A DNA stretch of 64,000 nucleotides from Micropterix aruncella (GCA_944548615.1 OX155972.1:5648975-5712974); one strand, 5' to 3'. Shown: positions 44,571-57,190, counted from the first letter of the stretch. A program made the numbers and translations. Notes: generated by a model from the letters alone, not told the origin.

Positions 44571-44571
44571 G

Positions 44572-44805
44572 CAAGAGTCCAACGCCTTACCGCAAGCCAC
44601 TGGGCAGTGCTATCCAGCGGGCCATCCTCGCGCCCTTACTAGCAGATTTAGACAAATTTCTCCATCTTCAAGCCTGGTTATAGTTTCGAGGTCGCTTGCG
44701 CGGTCTCTACTTGAAGTTAGCGGTAATTCAAATTAGAATTTATTGCGGACCGAGGCGCTCTTTGCGCGTTAAGTACACATCGGGATCGGGTGGCCAACGA
44801 ATCGT
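44572..44805 (-). mobile_element. Long SINE-like family, subfamily B fragment
   Basis: CCAACGCCTTACCGCAAGCC, GAGGTCGCTTGCGCGGTCTC and ATCGGGATCGGGTGGCC match the body of the 60217-61422 copy in reverse. Both ends are missing. Confidence 0.6.
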
Positions 44806-46080
44806 TTCTCAAAATAGATAACGCTGAATCAAAATCTGAACGTACGTTTCCAGACTCTCTCGGTTATTCACCGATGGCCCAAACGGCTGTCGCTACACTA
44901 AGAGCTTACCGCCCAGTTCCGCCCGAGGTATTCTCCCGTATAGGAATATCCGATCCCTACTACAGCCGCAGGCAAAGCTCACATAGGCTCTTCCAGGTTT
45001 AGTGCCTCTTCGAGGAAGCTACCGAGTGGGAGCTAAACCGTGAATTGTACCAACCTAAAAAAATACAGACATGCTATCCAACCGAATCTGCACGGAACTA
45101 TTAGGTATAGACATAGAATAAATAAACCCATAGAAAACCCAAGACAACCCCATAGAATAGACACATCGATATAACCAAGAATTGATGAGTTTATAATAAA
45201 GTGCTACTCGGCAATACATGCAATACACAATTTATCAAAGAGCGATCCCCCGAGAATGTCAAAGGACCAGATCTGGCCACCGCGCGTAGCGTCATTTATC
45301 AGTGAGAACGCTTAAAAAATATTGTGGCTCGAAGCAGAGTAGTAGGAGTCGGGATATGGGAAGGGGGAAGGGGGATAGGAATATGCTGTACCGAGATGGG
45401 ACAGGCTACAGCCGGATATCAGATCAAGCCATGCTAACCCGAGCATTACCAGCGGAAATCAAAAGCGTTTATAATGGGCGGAATCTCGTTACTCTTCGGT
45501 ACAGTCTGTTGTGTGAAAGTCGCGGTAAGGATAAGAGAAACTCTCTCGTTTATTGTAGATATTTGAAGGTACAATGCAAACGCAGTGGAATTGATTCACT
45601 GTATGCTCTTTATGAATTGACTATATCCCCAAAACAACACAGTAAACGAGGGTTGATAGGACGGCCGGCATGTGCAAATTCTGCGAAGACTGGCGAGATA
45701 CTGGACGATGGCAAATACATGCTACAATAATTATAACCACCGACGACGGGCGAGCGAGACGCCTGAAGTGTGCGCTTTTTTCTGGTATCGTGGAAATACT
45801 AAAAGGTTTACTAAAATCAAACTACCCTCATTATTATCAGTGTTTATTAGGTTATAATAAAGTCGAAACATAAAACCTTAGTAAATGATGATTATTATTC
45901 CGAACAAAAACCTAACGTCAAACGGCAATGTGAATGCTGTTGTAAAATTATCGCGATGTCGTGGCTACACCATCGTTAAACGTCCACCATAGCGATAAAT
46001 AATGGCGTTTCCCGTTAGTGTGGTCCCAGCATTAGGGATTTGCAAAGGGACTCCCATTAAAATCCATTACCTCGATAAAA
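44806..46080. other. Unrecognised region with a 142-codon frame
   Basis: The frame at 45302-45730 (MRTLKKYCGSKQSSRSRDMG onward, Arg/Lys-rich) is the longest open stretch here. It has no domain I recognise and no exon borders, so I do not call it a gene. Overlapping frames at 45670-45873 end at ordinary stops. Confidence 0.3.
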
Positions 46081-46134
46081 AATAATAAAATAATATAAAA
46101 TAAATGTGCTATATCGCATTGGTATGCCACCACT

Positions 46135-46795
46135 ACTAGGGTTGACGACTACAGCGGGCGAGCCCGTCATCTCAGGAAGTTTTTTAACGATTATTCGTTC
46201 TATCTCCCTGGAGTGAGCACAGAAGACTTGGACAAAACAATCCACCGTCTAGCTCCGCCACAAACCCGTAAGAGGCCAACGCCTTAACCGCGAGATAGCC
46301 AGGAGTGTTACCCAGCGGGCTTACACTCACGCCCTTACTTCGAATTGCGACCAGATTAACCCAGTCTCTCGATTGGTTACGAGTTCGAGGTCGCTTGCAC
46401 GGTCCTCTCCCTTACGAAGCGGTGAAACGGTGTATACCGAATCTATCGCGGACCACGGCATCCTTTGCCCGGCTTTTCACCCAGGATCGGGTAGCCGATG
46501 GTCATTTCAAGAGAAGTCGCCGTAAGGTCCGCAACCACCCCCGCTCTATAGGAAACAGTACTGCTTCCAGACTCCCCCGACTGTAAGTCAGAGTGCGCAA
46601 TCGATTGGCTTATGCCGCACGGTGCGCAGTCCGTCCAGGAGCGCCAGAAGGTCGATTCCCAGGGGAAGCTAACCATAAGGCCAGAGTCCTACCCAGGCTT
46701 GCACTTCATGCGTGGAGGCCGTCGGATAGCTGTTAACCCGTGAGTGTGACCAACCCTGAACAGAATGGGCCCTTGCTGCCCATTAACTCCCTGGA
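46135..46795 (-). mobile_element. Long SINE-like family A, copy 6, with 11-bp target duplication
   Basis: ATGCCACCACT flanks it (46124-46134 and 46796-46806). Near-complete: hairpin end at 46141-46175, head with GGCCCTTGCTG near 46770, slightly shortened at the head. Confidence 0.85.
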
Positions 46796-46809
46796 ATGCC
46801 ACCACTGCC

Positions 46810-47256
46810 ATAATTGTGTATTTTCATCCCACGGCTTGTGTTTACAATAGTGGCGGCCAACGGCCAAGGGTGTAAAGATGGCTATGGACGGAGCCAATCG
46901 CGCGCTGACAGCCTCGTAAAGGAAATATCAAAAGGGACGTGAAAAATTGGACGTCCCAATGACGTTAGACGAAATGGAGCCGAAAGCCATACCCATTTGC
47001 CGACACAATACCCGACGACCGCCATATGGCCACGATTTCTTGTTAACTCTCCGCGTGAGGAGTTTTACAGTTACAGATATTGGGATCGAAGTGGGTGTAA
47101 TAGGCGCATTCTGCATCAAGTAATGCGAGGTCGGTGACCTTACGGTCGTTGACACTGCATAGCAATCAAATTATTTTTGTCTGGCAGGACTTCCTGTCCC
47201 GAGAGGCCCCGTATAAAGTGAACGCCCGTATAGAAAACTAACCTAAACTATTGGTT
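46810..47256. other. No gene seen
   Basis: Single-copy within the window; short incidental frame only. Confidence 0.35.
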
Positions 47257-47257
47257 A

Positions 47258-47712
47258 TCCTACTAATATTATAAACGCGAAAGTTTGTATGTATGTATGG
47301 ATGTTTGTTCTCTTTCAAGCAAAAACTACTGAATGGATTTTGATGAAACTTTACAATAATATAGCTTACACATCAGAATAACACATAGGCTATAATTTAT
47401 AAAGATATAGTGTGAATTATCTAAAATATAACGATAACTGTCAAGTAAGTAGGAAAAAAATCTAAGAAATTGACATTCGAAATTTAAATTCTAACCTACT
47501 AATATTATAAACGCGAAAGTTTGTATGTATGTATGGATGTTTGTTACTCTTTCACGCAAAAACTACTGAATGGATTTTGATGAAACTTTACATTAATATA
47601 GCTTACACATCAGAATAACACATAGGCTATAATTTATAAAGATATATGGTTCTCTATCATCATTACCACAATTTTCCATCACCACGCGGGTGAAACCGCT
47701 GGGGGCAGCTAG
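47258..47712 (+). mobile_element. Non-autonomous Helitron with duplicated 5' part
   Basis: 5' TCCTACTAATATTATAAACG follows A. 3' ends ...GCAGCTAG followed by T, preceded by a hairpin-capable CACGCGGGTGAAACCGC, so the A|T insertion rule is kept. The first ~150 bp are repeated nearly identically from 47495, i.e. two 5' ends and one 3' end. 455 bp, no coding. Confidence 0.85.
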
Positions 47713-47734
47713 TATATAATACTGGTGACATTAA

Positions 47735-47965
47735 ACAGGATTGCCCGTGTTATATCCGTGTTCAAATATATATATGCATACCAATTTTTATAGCGGTCAG
47801 TTCAACGGTATATAAGTTGATGTGGTGCATCGCTATCTAGTAACGAGTTACAAAAAAGTGAACAGCGAGAAATTGTTATACGTGCTCAAATATTTATACC
47901 AATTTTCGTGGAGCTGTATAGAAGTTGATTAGCTGCATCGTCACCTGGTAGCATGTTACAATAAA
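47735..47965 (-). repeat. Helitron-like repeat family I (reverse), tandem
   Basis: Two related ~115-bp stretches with CCAATTTTTATAGCGGTCAG / CCAATTTTCGTGGAGCTGTA and CATCGCTATCTAGTA / CATCGTCACCTGGTA. Inverse of text at 50750-50880, where it forms the 3' part of a Helitron. Confidence 0.55.
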
Positions 47966-47999
47966 GTTAATAGCGCGAAAATATTAAAAATAGAAATAG

Positions 48000-48225
48000 A
48001 AATATATTTATTGTCCGAAATTGTGGTGGTACATTTATGGTGATAATCCGTAAAATTACGCCTCACAATTACCTGTTATTATAACAGATTGATAAATTTA
48101 CTTATTTGCTATTTTTTTAATTTCTTATTAAAAAATGACATTATTTCACTGGTTTGCCTATAACATCTAAATCAAATCAAATTATAATTCGCAGTGTTCA
48201 TTGAATGGCCTGAAATAACATTAAA
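48000..48225 (-). repeat. Dispersed repeat family L, copy 2
   Basis: See 1130-1330; starts near AAATATATTTATTGTCCGAA. Confidence 0.55.
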
Positions 48226-48270
48226 TATAATATATATATAATATACAGGACATTAAATATAATATACAGG

Positions 48271-48492
48271 ACTGCGACTATTAAACTTCGGAACCACGGA
48301 CATGACACTAGAAATCGATACAGACAACCGGAGTTAAAAATGAACACGACGTACGGACAAAGACATTATACATTTCTAGCTCCAAAGCTTTACAATATAC
48401 TGACAATGGACGTTCAAATGACCGACGTACCTTATGCTACGTTTAGAAGAGTGGTGGCAACTTGTCTTTTAAATAAATCTAGGGAAGACTGA
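48271..48492 (+). pseudogene. LINE C-terminal fragment without ATG
   Basis: Open frame TATIKLRNHGHDTRNRYRQP, ELKMNTTYGQRHYTFLAPKL, YNILTMDVQMTDVPYATFRR, VVATCLLNKSRED then stop at 48492. H-H-TRN...YGQR...F-APKLYN matches the last conserved block of non-LTR ORF2. Starts abruptly after a short duplicated TATACAGGACATTAAATATA stretch. 5'-truncated. Confidence 0.7.
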
Positions 48493-48499
48493 AAAATTA

Positions 48500-49855
48500 T
48501 TGAGGTCTCGAGTGTGATCGTGTTATATATTTATTTATATTTTATATATTATAACACTATTTTATATACCTACTATCATATTATATGTATGAATTTATAT
48601 ATTATAACGTACGATTAGCAATCCAATCGCGTTATACCGAAAGAAACAAAAGCGCCATCGCGTTTATTTAAAATGCGAAAAAGAAAAAATACCATAGGTT
48701 AGGTTATGACCGAAAATAAAAAACAACCCCAGGGTTGGGGAAAGGATTTAGTTCGTCACTAAATTTGGCAAGACAGAGAATACACCTTCGCAATTTTAAA
48801 ATAAAACTACAAATTTAAAGTTATAAGACAAGATCCTTTTATTCGCAGGTAGTTCCTCCTTCAATCTCCTGTCCATACATGTGGTAGACTTCAGAAATAT
48901 GACATGTGATAAGTTTTTCCGTTCAAACGGACATCCAGGCGAGAAAAAGTCAGGGCACGGTGGGCCGATTTATAGATGCATTTACATTGGAATATAGAAA
49001 AAGGCGGCACAGCCAAAAACCCGCTGTGACGGAAAGAGAAACACACCATTACTACAAAACTCGTTTATCTAATTGAATCCCGAAAAGAATTAAACGCTTA
49101 CCGAAAAATGAGAACTTGTTCACATAACTTTAAAAACACCGCACTCCTGGTGCACACAACTCGCGGATCACCCGGCTTTTAATGGGTTTTCTGTCGCCCG
49201 GCGCGAGTTAGAAGTACTCTTCCTCGCGCCATTTTGAAAAGAATGATGCCCCCAATGAAGTGTGGCTAGTTTGGACAGACTGGACTGCCTGCAGTTATAC
49301 CAACTTTAGGAGATTTAAAAAAAAACTCATAGCTACTCATGTTCGCTAAAATAGTAATATTTTTATGTAATATTTATTATATTTATTAAAATTGTTTTTG
49401 AACTCGATTGTTTAAGTAAATCTTTTGTTTTTTTGTCATGGCAAGAACACCAGGAGGTCATTTTTTATTGGGCTGTGCAATACGGCTATCATTATTATTA
49501 TGACAGATCCAACTGTCAAAGCTTTTAGCAATTTTATATGGTTTTGGGAAATTGTTTTGAGATTGTGACCCATGATTCCGAAACAACTCGAAAACTGAGT
49601 AAGACCAATATGACAAAACACGAGAAATACAAGCGAAACATGTTGCAATGCGTGCAACATGTTTTTTGAAACAGAACATGTCACGCAAATTTGGATTTTT
49701 GTTACAATATAATATTAGTATATTTATATGTGTTTATATCTAATATATAAAAAATATTTGTTATTCCATATAACTTAGTAGGTTGTCATAAATTTTAATT
49801 TAGTTATATCATTTTATTGATGTTTTTAAATTTAACTTTAAATTTTAAATTGTAC
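48500..49855. other. No gene seen; one stem-loop
   Basis: Bases 49636-49664 are a 12-bp perfect stem (AAACATGTTGCA) with a 5-base loop. Minus-strand frames at 49436-49688 overlap each other and show no domain. Confidence 0.35.
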
Positions 49856-50092
49856 TCAAGTATTAGATAAGACTTGCCCTCTCGTCTCAAAATAATTTAC
49901 CGACGTTAGTACCACCTCAAAACAGGTTCATACCTAGTGAGGTGGTAAACCGTTATGTCAAAAGATGAATTTCCTTCTAAGCTAGGTATAATATATACAC
50001 TTATTATAAAATGTTTTTTGTTAGAATAAGGATTTTCTTTGTAATTTGTAACTTAAATTATGGAAATAAATAAATAAATAAATAAATAATTA
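49856..50092 (+). repeat. LINE 3' UTR-like end with (AATA)n tail
   Basis: TCATACCTAGTGAGGTGGTA style UTR text, then GGAAATAAATAAATAAATAA ending at 50089. Similar UTR phrasing (ACAGGT.CC..CCTAGTTAGGTGG) lies at 57905 and 8200. Confidence 0.55.
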
Positions 50093-50895
50093 TCTTAATA
50101 TATATAAATTACGTGTCACGTTGTTTGTCCGCGATGGACTCCTAAACTACTTAACCGATTTGAATCAAATTTGCACACAATGTGCAGTTTGATCCAACTT
50201 GAAAGATAGGATAGCTTACGTGTTAATTTATAGTCGCGATATTATTTTATTGCAATGTCTATTATTTGACATTCGCAATTATCTGTTAGTTCCAAACGAT
50301 TTTAACAGATGGCGTTATCTATTGAGTAATCCATAGATGGCGCTGCTATGTTAAACCTACAAACGTCATAGTCGGCCAAGCGTTATTCTAAATTCAAAAT
50401 ATTGTGAAGGTAATACAGTGAAATTATTCCTGCTTTTTAATTATTTGTGCTTCATTGTTCAAAACTCTTTAATTAAAATATATACATGTAAGTTTAGTAT
50501 TATCACATAGTTATAAAAGTGGAATAACTGCAGTATAGGAACCTCTCTCCAATTTTTTTCATTTTAATGTAAGCGAGATATAAGCATTCAAAGTTTAAAT
50601 TTTAAAAACAGGCTAAAATAATATAATATACAAATGGATGTTGGTATATCTGTATGCCCGTCTGTCCGAGTTTAATAGACTCCGAAACCGTTTGACCGAT
50701 CACCATGAAAGTTGGCATATATATGTATTTTTTCATGGTTAAGGTTTTTATATATATCCGCTTTGTTGCAACTTTCAACTAGACGGCGCTGCAGCACACC
50801 AACTTCTATACTGCTCAACCGATCGCCATGAAAATTGGTATACATTGGTATTTGAGAACAGATATAACACGGGCAACGCCGGGTAATACCACTCG
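50093..50895 (+). mobile_element. Non-autonomous Helitron-like element
   Basis: 5' TCTTAATATATATAAATTAC follows A; 3' ACGGGCAACGCCGGGT, then ACTCG followed by T. The terminal tetranucleotide is CTCG, one base off CTAG. No coding. Its 3' part recurs in reverse at 47735 and 52170. Confidence 0.6.
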
Positions 50896-51578
<683 letters not shown>

Positions 51579-51734
51579 AAAATCTAAACAGACCGGATAT
51601 GTAGCACTAACAGTAGAAAACAATTACTAAAAATAATTCACCAATAATATGAAAAATGTGTAATCTTCCTAATTCAATTATTGTTAAAAAAAACTAAAAA
51701 AATGCATGCCCACAATATAATATTAGGAGAAATA

Positions 51735-52165
51735 TTCGTTTAACGTGTAAAAACTATTTTCGATAAGCCATTTTTTCAACGCTGCGGTAAACCCTTTTCC
51801 TTTTAATTCTTTAATATTTGCAGGTGGTTATAGATTTTTATTGAATTGTATAACATTCCTTTTTAAAATTGAGTTAAATTTGGCTTGGGTGCTTGTATAT
51901 CATGTTTATTTCTCGTGTTATAGCCGTGTTCAACATTGTTTATTTTGAAATACTGATCGTGGTTTCTTACAAATTTGCATGTTTCCAAGATGTATGCATA
52001 ACGAAATAAACGTTAGCACAAACTCCCTTTTAAACAGTGGTTTGTGGCTGTCAGTCTTTGGAATTCCACATATAATTCGTAAGCATCGTTTTTGTACGAT
52101 GAATATCCTCTGCGTTTACCGAATTACCCCAAAGCATAATTCCATATTTTATACATCATTATGCG
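51735..52165 (-). pseudogene. LINE C-terminal fragment, several frameshifts
   Basis: Minus strand, three frames in turn: YGIMLWGNSVNAEDIHRTKT; then a block ending NTAITRENKHDIQAPKPNLT; then IKELKGKGFTAALKKWLIEN followed by SFYTLNEYF. WGNS-NA, TR-KHDIQAP and the FK-W--E--FY ending are the C-terminal region of Jockey/CR1-type ORF2. No single long frame exists, so it escapes ORF searches. Confidence 0.65.
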
Positions 52166-52169
52166 CCAT

Positions 52170-52385
52170 CAAATGCCTAGGTATGCCAATTTTTATGGCG
52201 ATCGGTTGAGCGGTATAGAAGTTGATGTGCCGTAGCGCCATTTAGTGGTAAGTTACAACAAAGCGGATATAAACTTCTCTATGAAAAAATACATTAATGA
52301 GCCGACTTTTATGGTGATCAATGAAACAGTGTCAGAGTTAAGCTCGGACAGACAGGCAGATATACCAACATCCATTTTTATATTC
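52170..52385 (-). repeat. Helitron-like family I, reverse copy
   Basis: CCAATTTTTATGGCGATCGG and ACCAACATCCATTTTTATAT are the inverse of 50630-50840, so together with it they bracket the TA arrays as an inverted pair. Confidence 0.6.
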
Positions 52386-52745
52386 ACAGGTTGAGTTTTA
52401 ATTAACCGGCATCGTTAAAGGGGATGAATCAGTACGATCAAATAAGCAACTATTGATAAAAAATTGTAGGCCAAAAGAGGTTCAGCTTTTTTTTTTTGAA
52501 AAGTTTTGCCCTTTAAAAAATATTATAAAAAGCGATGAACACGATTAAACATCTAGCGGTAGGTAAAATATCTATAATGCTGATTATTTGCGATATTTTA
52601 CCTACCGATGGATTCGCAGCGCGCTCAAACGTTCGACTAACTTTTATTTAACAGTTCTTTCATTTAACTTGTTAACTTTCATTTAACAAGTTCTTCAAAT
52701 TTTCAAACAAAACAAAAAAATCTTTTTTTTCTTTTTTTTTTAAAT
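52386..52745. repeat. MITE family H fragment
   Basis: Starts CAGGTTGAGTTTTAATTA and shares CATCTAGCGGTAGGTAAAAT and a mirrored GATATTTTACCTACCGATGG with 34489-34915. The right terminus is missing. Confidence 0.6.
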
Positions 52746-53019
52746 TTTTTGAGTACCTAGGCAGTGCTAATTTGAGTGCTAATTTCATGGCAGACCGCGG
52801 CAATTTATTAAAATTTCTTGCAATATCGCCGCGCTATGAAACTAATATAGCAATGATAAAATGAATAACTGTGCAATGATGGCATTAAAATTTAGTATAT
52901 AGAATATTAACCCCTCCTATCGCGGGGTAAAACTTTAGTCGTCATTTCTGCCCGGGACAGTTTTGCGCGTGAAGTCGATGGCCTTGAGAAAAACGACCAT
53001 AACTTGTAAACTACTATAA

Positions 53020-55150
53020 TAATAAACTCTTTATTTGCACTTAAAAAGTATACAAAAAAGGCGAGCTTATTGCCACATGGCAATGTCTTACAGCTAACCT
53101 AAACATAGTGGTACATGCGCGCATTATGAAAATAAAGATTATTACATAACATACAGACAAGTGGAAGAATTTAAGACTAATAGTGCCCGAGGAGAGGAAA
53201 TTGGGAGAGGAACAGGAGAGAAAGGGAAGAACTGGTTACTTCTTAGAAAGGTAGTAATCCTTAAGGTGAGTCTTAAACGATGGTAAAGAAGGCGAGTTTC
53301 GTATATTTGCTGGGAGATCGTTCCAGAGTCTTGCACCATGGACACAGAAAGAATAGGAATAGAAATCACTATTATGACTGGGAATTTTTAATAAATTGTC
53401 AGACCGAAGTACGAGACCGTGGGAACTTAGTGGTTCAAAAAGCTCCTGGAGATAGGATGGTGTTAGTTGGGTGAGTACACGATATAGGAGAGCCAGTATA
53501 TGAACATTTCTTCTTTGGCGTATTGGCAACCACTTTAACTGTGCCCTATAGTCGGACACGTGATCATACTTACGTAGACCGAAGATGAATCGTATGCATA
53601 CATTTTGCAAACGTTCAAGTTTGTTGAGCAGTTCCTCTGATAAATCGAGATAAGCCACATCTGCATAGTCAAGGAGAGGCAAGAGGAGAGACTGTGCAAG
53701 AGATTTTTTTGTGTCCATAGGAAGAAATCTTCTGAGTGTTTGCAGAGGGTGAAAACTAGCAAATATTTTACGACTTACCTCGTCCACGTGTGGTTGCCAG
53801 GATAAATGTTCATCGATAATTAGACCAAGATCTTTCACTTTCTGCGACAATGGTATGGTGATATCGTTTAGTTTTAAAAGCGGAAGGGATTTTACATTTA
53901 CTCTGGAGAGCAATTTACGACCTCCAATGAGTATAGCCTGGGATTTCAAAGGGTTGATTAGTAGACCCATCAGCGCACACCATTCACAAATGGCCTGAAG
54001 ATCAGAGTTCATGATGGCGATCGAGGCATTGATGTTTTCGGGAGAGAAATGATTTTATATTTGGACATCATCTGCATACAGATGAGTATGTCCACGAACT
54101 TGGTTGGAGATAGGATTTATAAAAATTGAGAAAAGAAGCGGGGACAGAACCGCACCTTGTGGAACTCCAGCTGTTAGATTAACCCATTCGGATGATCGAT
54201 CGCCTACTTTTATACGCTGTTGTCTGGCTCTGAGATAGGAGCTGAACCAATTAATAACGGTTTGCGAACAGTTGAGAGTTTGTAGCCGTGCAACGAGCAA
54301 GTCTAAGTCGACAGAGTTGAAGGCGCTGCTAAAGTCTAAGAGAACAAGCAAAGTAAGTTGTCTCTGGTCCATAGCTTTACGTGCGTCGTCGGTTACTTTG
54401 ACAAGGGCAGAGGTAGTGCTATGACCGGTACGGAAACCGGACTGATAGGGATTAAACATATTGAATTCAGAAAGGTAATCTGATAGCTGAGAGAACACTA
54501 TATGCTCCAACACTTTTGAGAGAGCAGGGAGAATAGATATTGGCCTGAAATCATTTGGTCGCACAGGATTTGATGTTTTAGGAAGGGGTATAACGTAGGC
54601 ATTTTTCCAAGGAGCTGGGTACGAACCAAATTCTAATGAGGAGTTTATTATGTGGGTAACGACTGGAAGAATACATTGGATGATACGTTTGAGCATATCT
54701 ACACTGAGATCATCCGTTCCCACGGCCTTAGATTTAATACGGTTTAATGTTAGTAAAACCGTTTCAACAGTAGCTGGAACAAAGTGAAATTTACACGGAT
54801 TGACTGGCACACTAGAATTGGCAATATGGGTGGTAGCACGGGACTTTGCTATATTATCTAGTAGAACCGGTGACTTTGAGAAGTGGTTATTAAGAACGTC
54901 TATATCTACATTGGGATCTACGGGTCCTTTACATTTACCAATTCCAAGTTGGTTCAGCACTTTCCACATTTCTTTGGGAGTACAGTTTGCAAGCGAGTCG
55001 TAGATGTAACATTTTTTTGCGTTACGACATAGTTGGTTACAACGATTTCTTAAAGTACGGTAAAATTCCCAGTTGTCAGCTGAAGGATTACGCTTAAACT
55101 TAGACTTGGCTCTATCGCGCTTATTCTTTTTACTATACGGATCGTAAAAA
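53020..55150 (-). mobile_element. CR1/Jockey-type LINE, 5'-truncated, 2.1 kb
   Basis: Minus orientation. The 3' end is at about 53020-53050: GTGCAAATAAAGAGTTTATT and a short TTA-type tail, preceded by the GGCAATAAGCTCGCC UTR block shared with 38250. The 5' end is truncated inside the linker between endonuclease and RT. About 45 bp just beyond it (55145-55190) resemble family C DNA at 52858-52900. Confidence 0.8.
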
Positions 55151-55173
55151 TAATAACTGTAAAATGATCGCAT
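53236..55173 (-). pseudogene. LINE ORF2 reverse transcriptase, one in-frame stop
   Basis: Two adjoining open stretches, 55173-54055 (372 residues) and 54012-53236, are one frame broken by a single TAA at 54055-54057 right after the active site. Order: basic linker (KKNKRDRAKSKFKRN), RT motifs FRPISILPALSKVLEHIV, LVLLDFSSAFNSVDLDLL (first catalytic Asp), GVPQGAVLSPLLFSIFIN and HLYADDVQI (catalytic Asp pair 368-369 of the first stretch). After the stop come the thumb (INPLKSQAILIGG, VKDLGLIIDEHLSWQPHVDE) and the C-terminal block (GARLWNDLPANIRNSPS). The role would be target-primed reverse transcription. No endonuclease domain remains, so the copy could not move on its own even without the stop. 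Decay is light, implying recent insertion. Confidence 0.9.
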
Positions 55174-55869
55174 TGAAATTTGAAATTTATAATTTTATAA
55201 CCTTATCTCGTCAAACAATTAAGATAATAATGAATAAATATTTAAAAAGTTGGCATTTTACGCAGCGCAGAGCGCTCTAACCAATATTGGTTAGATACAA
55301 TTTTAGCATTTGTAAGCGTCTAACCAAAAATGGTTAACTCAAATAGGAAGGGTTAAAATCTCATTTTGTAAAATAATTAAATAATTATGAATAAATATGA
55401 GAAAGTCTAAAAAGTGAAAAAATCTCGGCATTTCTAACTTGTACTTGCCTTACGGAAAAATACGGAACCCTATTCAGAAATTGTAAATACTATCGTGATC
55501 TTTATTAGATTCCCTATCAAAGATAATATTTCGTTTTGCATGTTTACATACAAAAATATTTAGATATTAGCTCATAAAACCAATAAAATTTTTGATGATT
55601 TCTCGAAAAAAAAAATAGATGATATTTGACAATGGAATTTTACCAGAAATATCCGCGAAATGACGGCCGAAATAATTCTAGCGGCCGTCTATGTATCTAT
55701 GGTAATAATGAGATATTTGGTATGGATTTTAGGATGCGTTTGAATAAGTAAATAATATTACTGTGCGCTCCGGGAGCAAGCCGCCAATATTGGTCGTTAC
55801 GTAGTCAACGGTGTTCTGATATGCAACCAAATTTGGTCGTTAGTAGCCGAAGAGTTAAATCATTAAGTT

Positions 55870-56820
55870 GCTTAGTTGCTCTTTAGTAGTACTTTCGATT
55901 ACACATGATAATGAGGGTCTGAAAATGGAGCCGAAAGATTGCCACTGGAACTCCTTGATGAAAAGGCTATGATAGTCGAATTTGAACTAGTTTGTTTTGT
56001 TATCATGAACACTTCACTGTAACTACCTGATAAAAAGTAAAGCTTGTTTTAAAAAAAATACATTTAATTTATATTTATAATATAACATATTTTTCCCACA
56101 GGCCTAAAACAAGCGTAGTTTACCTATTTCTTAGCATGCCATTAGGGATAATTCTGATTACATGTTAACAATTATCGAAATTCTGTGTTCCTCCCAGCTT
56201 TCCCGTCCTCGTTGATTCTACTTATTATATGGCGCAGAATTGCCTTTATTCGAAAAGAAATACATGAAAACTAAAAGGCATCCATCAATAGCAGAGGCAT
56301 TGCGTTCGAGCGCCTAATGATTTATGATGGCTTGCCCCCGAAATGCTGTTTCCCAGGCGCCGTTTCACTCCCACTGTCTTCCCTGATCCCAAAGGCTTTC
56401 GCACTCTAGTTAGAAGTACCGTTAAGCCAACTGGCCACAACGCGTTATTTAAACTCGTGTGAATTTTCGCTGTATGATTTTCTACAATTTTAGGTGAAAT
56501 TTAGCAGCTCAGCAGAGCCCCGATCGGCGTCAATCTAGTTTTGGAGATGAAGCACCAAGCAATATGACAATTTATAGATGATTTGCAGAAGTCAAATGTG
56601 GTCGTGTCCGAATTTCGTCAGTGACGAATTGTGTCAAAGTCACCAATTTTGCTGTCACCAACAAAAACATCGGTGCTGTGCGCCCTATAATTGAAACATA
56701 CGGCATGTTACCTACCGTTAGGTTCTCGCATCCTTAGGCGTAGGCATGTGCTAGATACAATGAATCATACGCAAACGTTTGGCTGTGAGTAAGCTGTGCT
56801 CGCGGTGGATCCCACACTAT
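55870..56820. other. No gene seen; one family M unit
   Basis: A family M unit lies at about 55910-55985 (GGTCTGAAAATGGAGCCGAA, CCACTGGAACTCC). The remainder is single-copy in this window. Confidence 0.35.
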
Positions 56821-56959
56821 TTTGGTGAGGCTCAAAAAAAAAGAGCGTGTCATTTGGTACAATTTCATGTCTAGCAGATTCAACGAAGAATATTATGTTT
56901 ATACTTGCAGTTGCGAGCGGCTAGTGCTATCTGTTACCCGCGTACCTATGTCACTAATT

Positions 56960-57190
56960 AGCCGTTGCTGCAGTTTTTGTCTTCGTTTAATGTCTCCTCG
57001 TCGACAGATGCATCCGCAGTTGGATCAGCAAACGTATCCGCGGATATATTGGCGTTCTTTCCACACTTCTGTGAGTCATTCAGTCTGTGTTCAACCCAGA
57101 AAGACGCAGCTCGTGCCGCAAAAATACCGCAGGTGGGTTACTACAAATCTTTTACTCCAGACCCAGACTATAGACGGCTTTTTTAACACG
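56960..57190 (+). repeat. Harbinger-associated repeat?
   Basis: TCGTCGACAGATGCATCCGC near 56998 resembles the inverse of ACATCGACAGATGCATCAGC near 58495, where MADF-coding DNA follows. Two frames are open across it (164 and 73 codons, including SSSTDASAVGSANVSADILA); neither has a domain I recognise. Confidence 0.3.

Larger units (their letters stand above)
52911..55352 (+). mobile_element. TTAA element, family D, inserted in the family C MITE
   Basis: CCCCTCCTAT after TTAA (52907-52910) and ATAGGAAGGG before TTAA (55353-55356): inverted termini with one mismatch in ten and a TTAA duplication. The family C text continues correctly across the junction. Its own DNA is 52911-53020 and about 55175-55352; the rest is the LINE. 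Confidence 0.7.
52785..55854 (+). mobile_element. piggyBac-like MITE, family C, copy 3, split by insertions
   Basis: Left part 52785-52906 (CATGGCAGACCGCGGCAATT, lacking the first ~35 bp), right part 55357-55854, followed by TTAA (55855-55858) after CCGAAGAG. Between them is a second TTAA element that itself carries a LINE. Confidence 0.75.

Noticed and set aside
45302..45730. 142-codon Arg/Lys-rich frame
   Set aside because: No motif, no exon borders, no homologous frame elsewhere in the window; kept only as a note.
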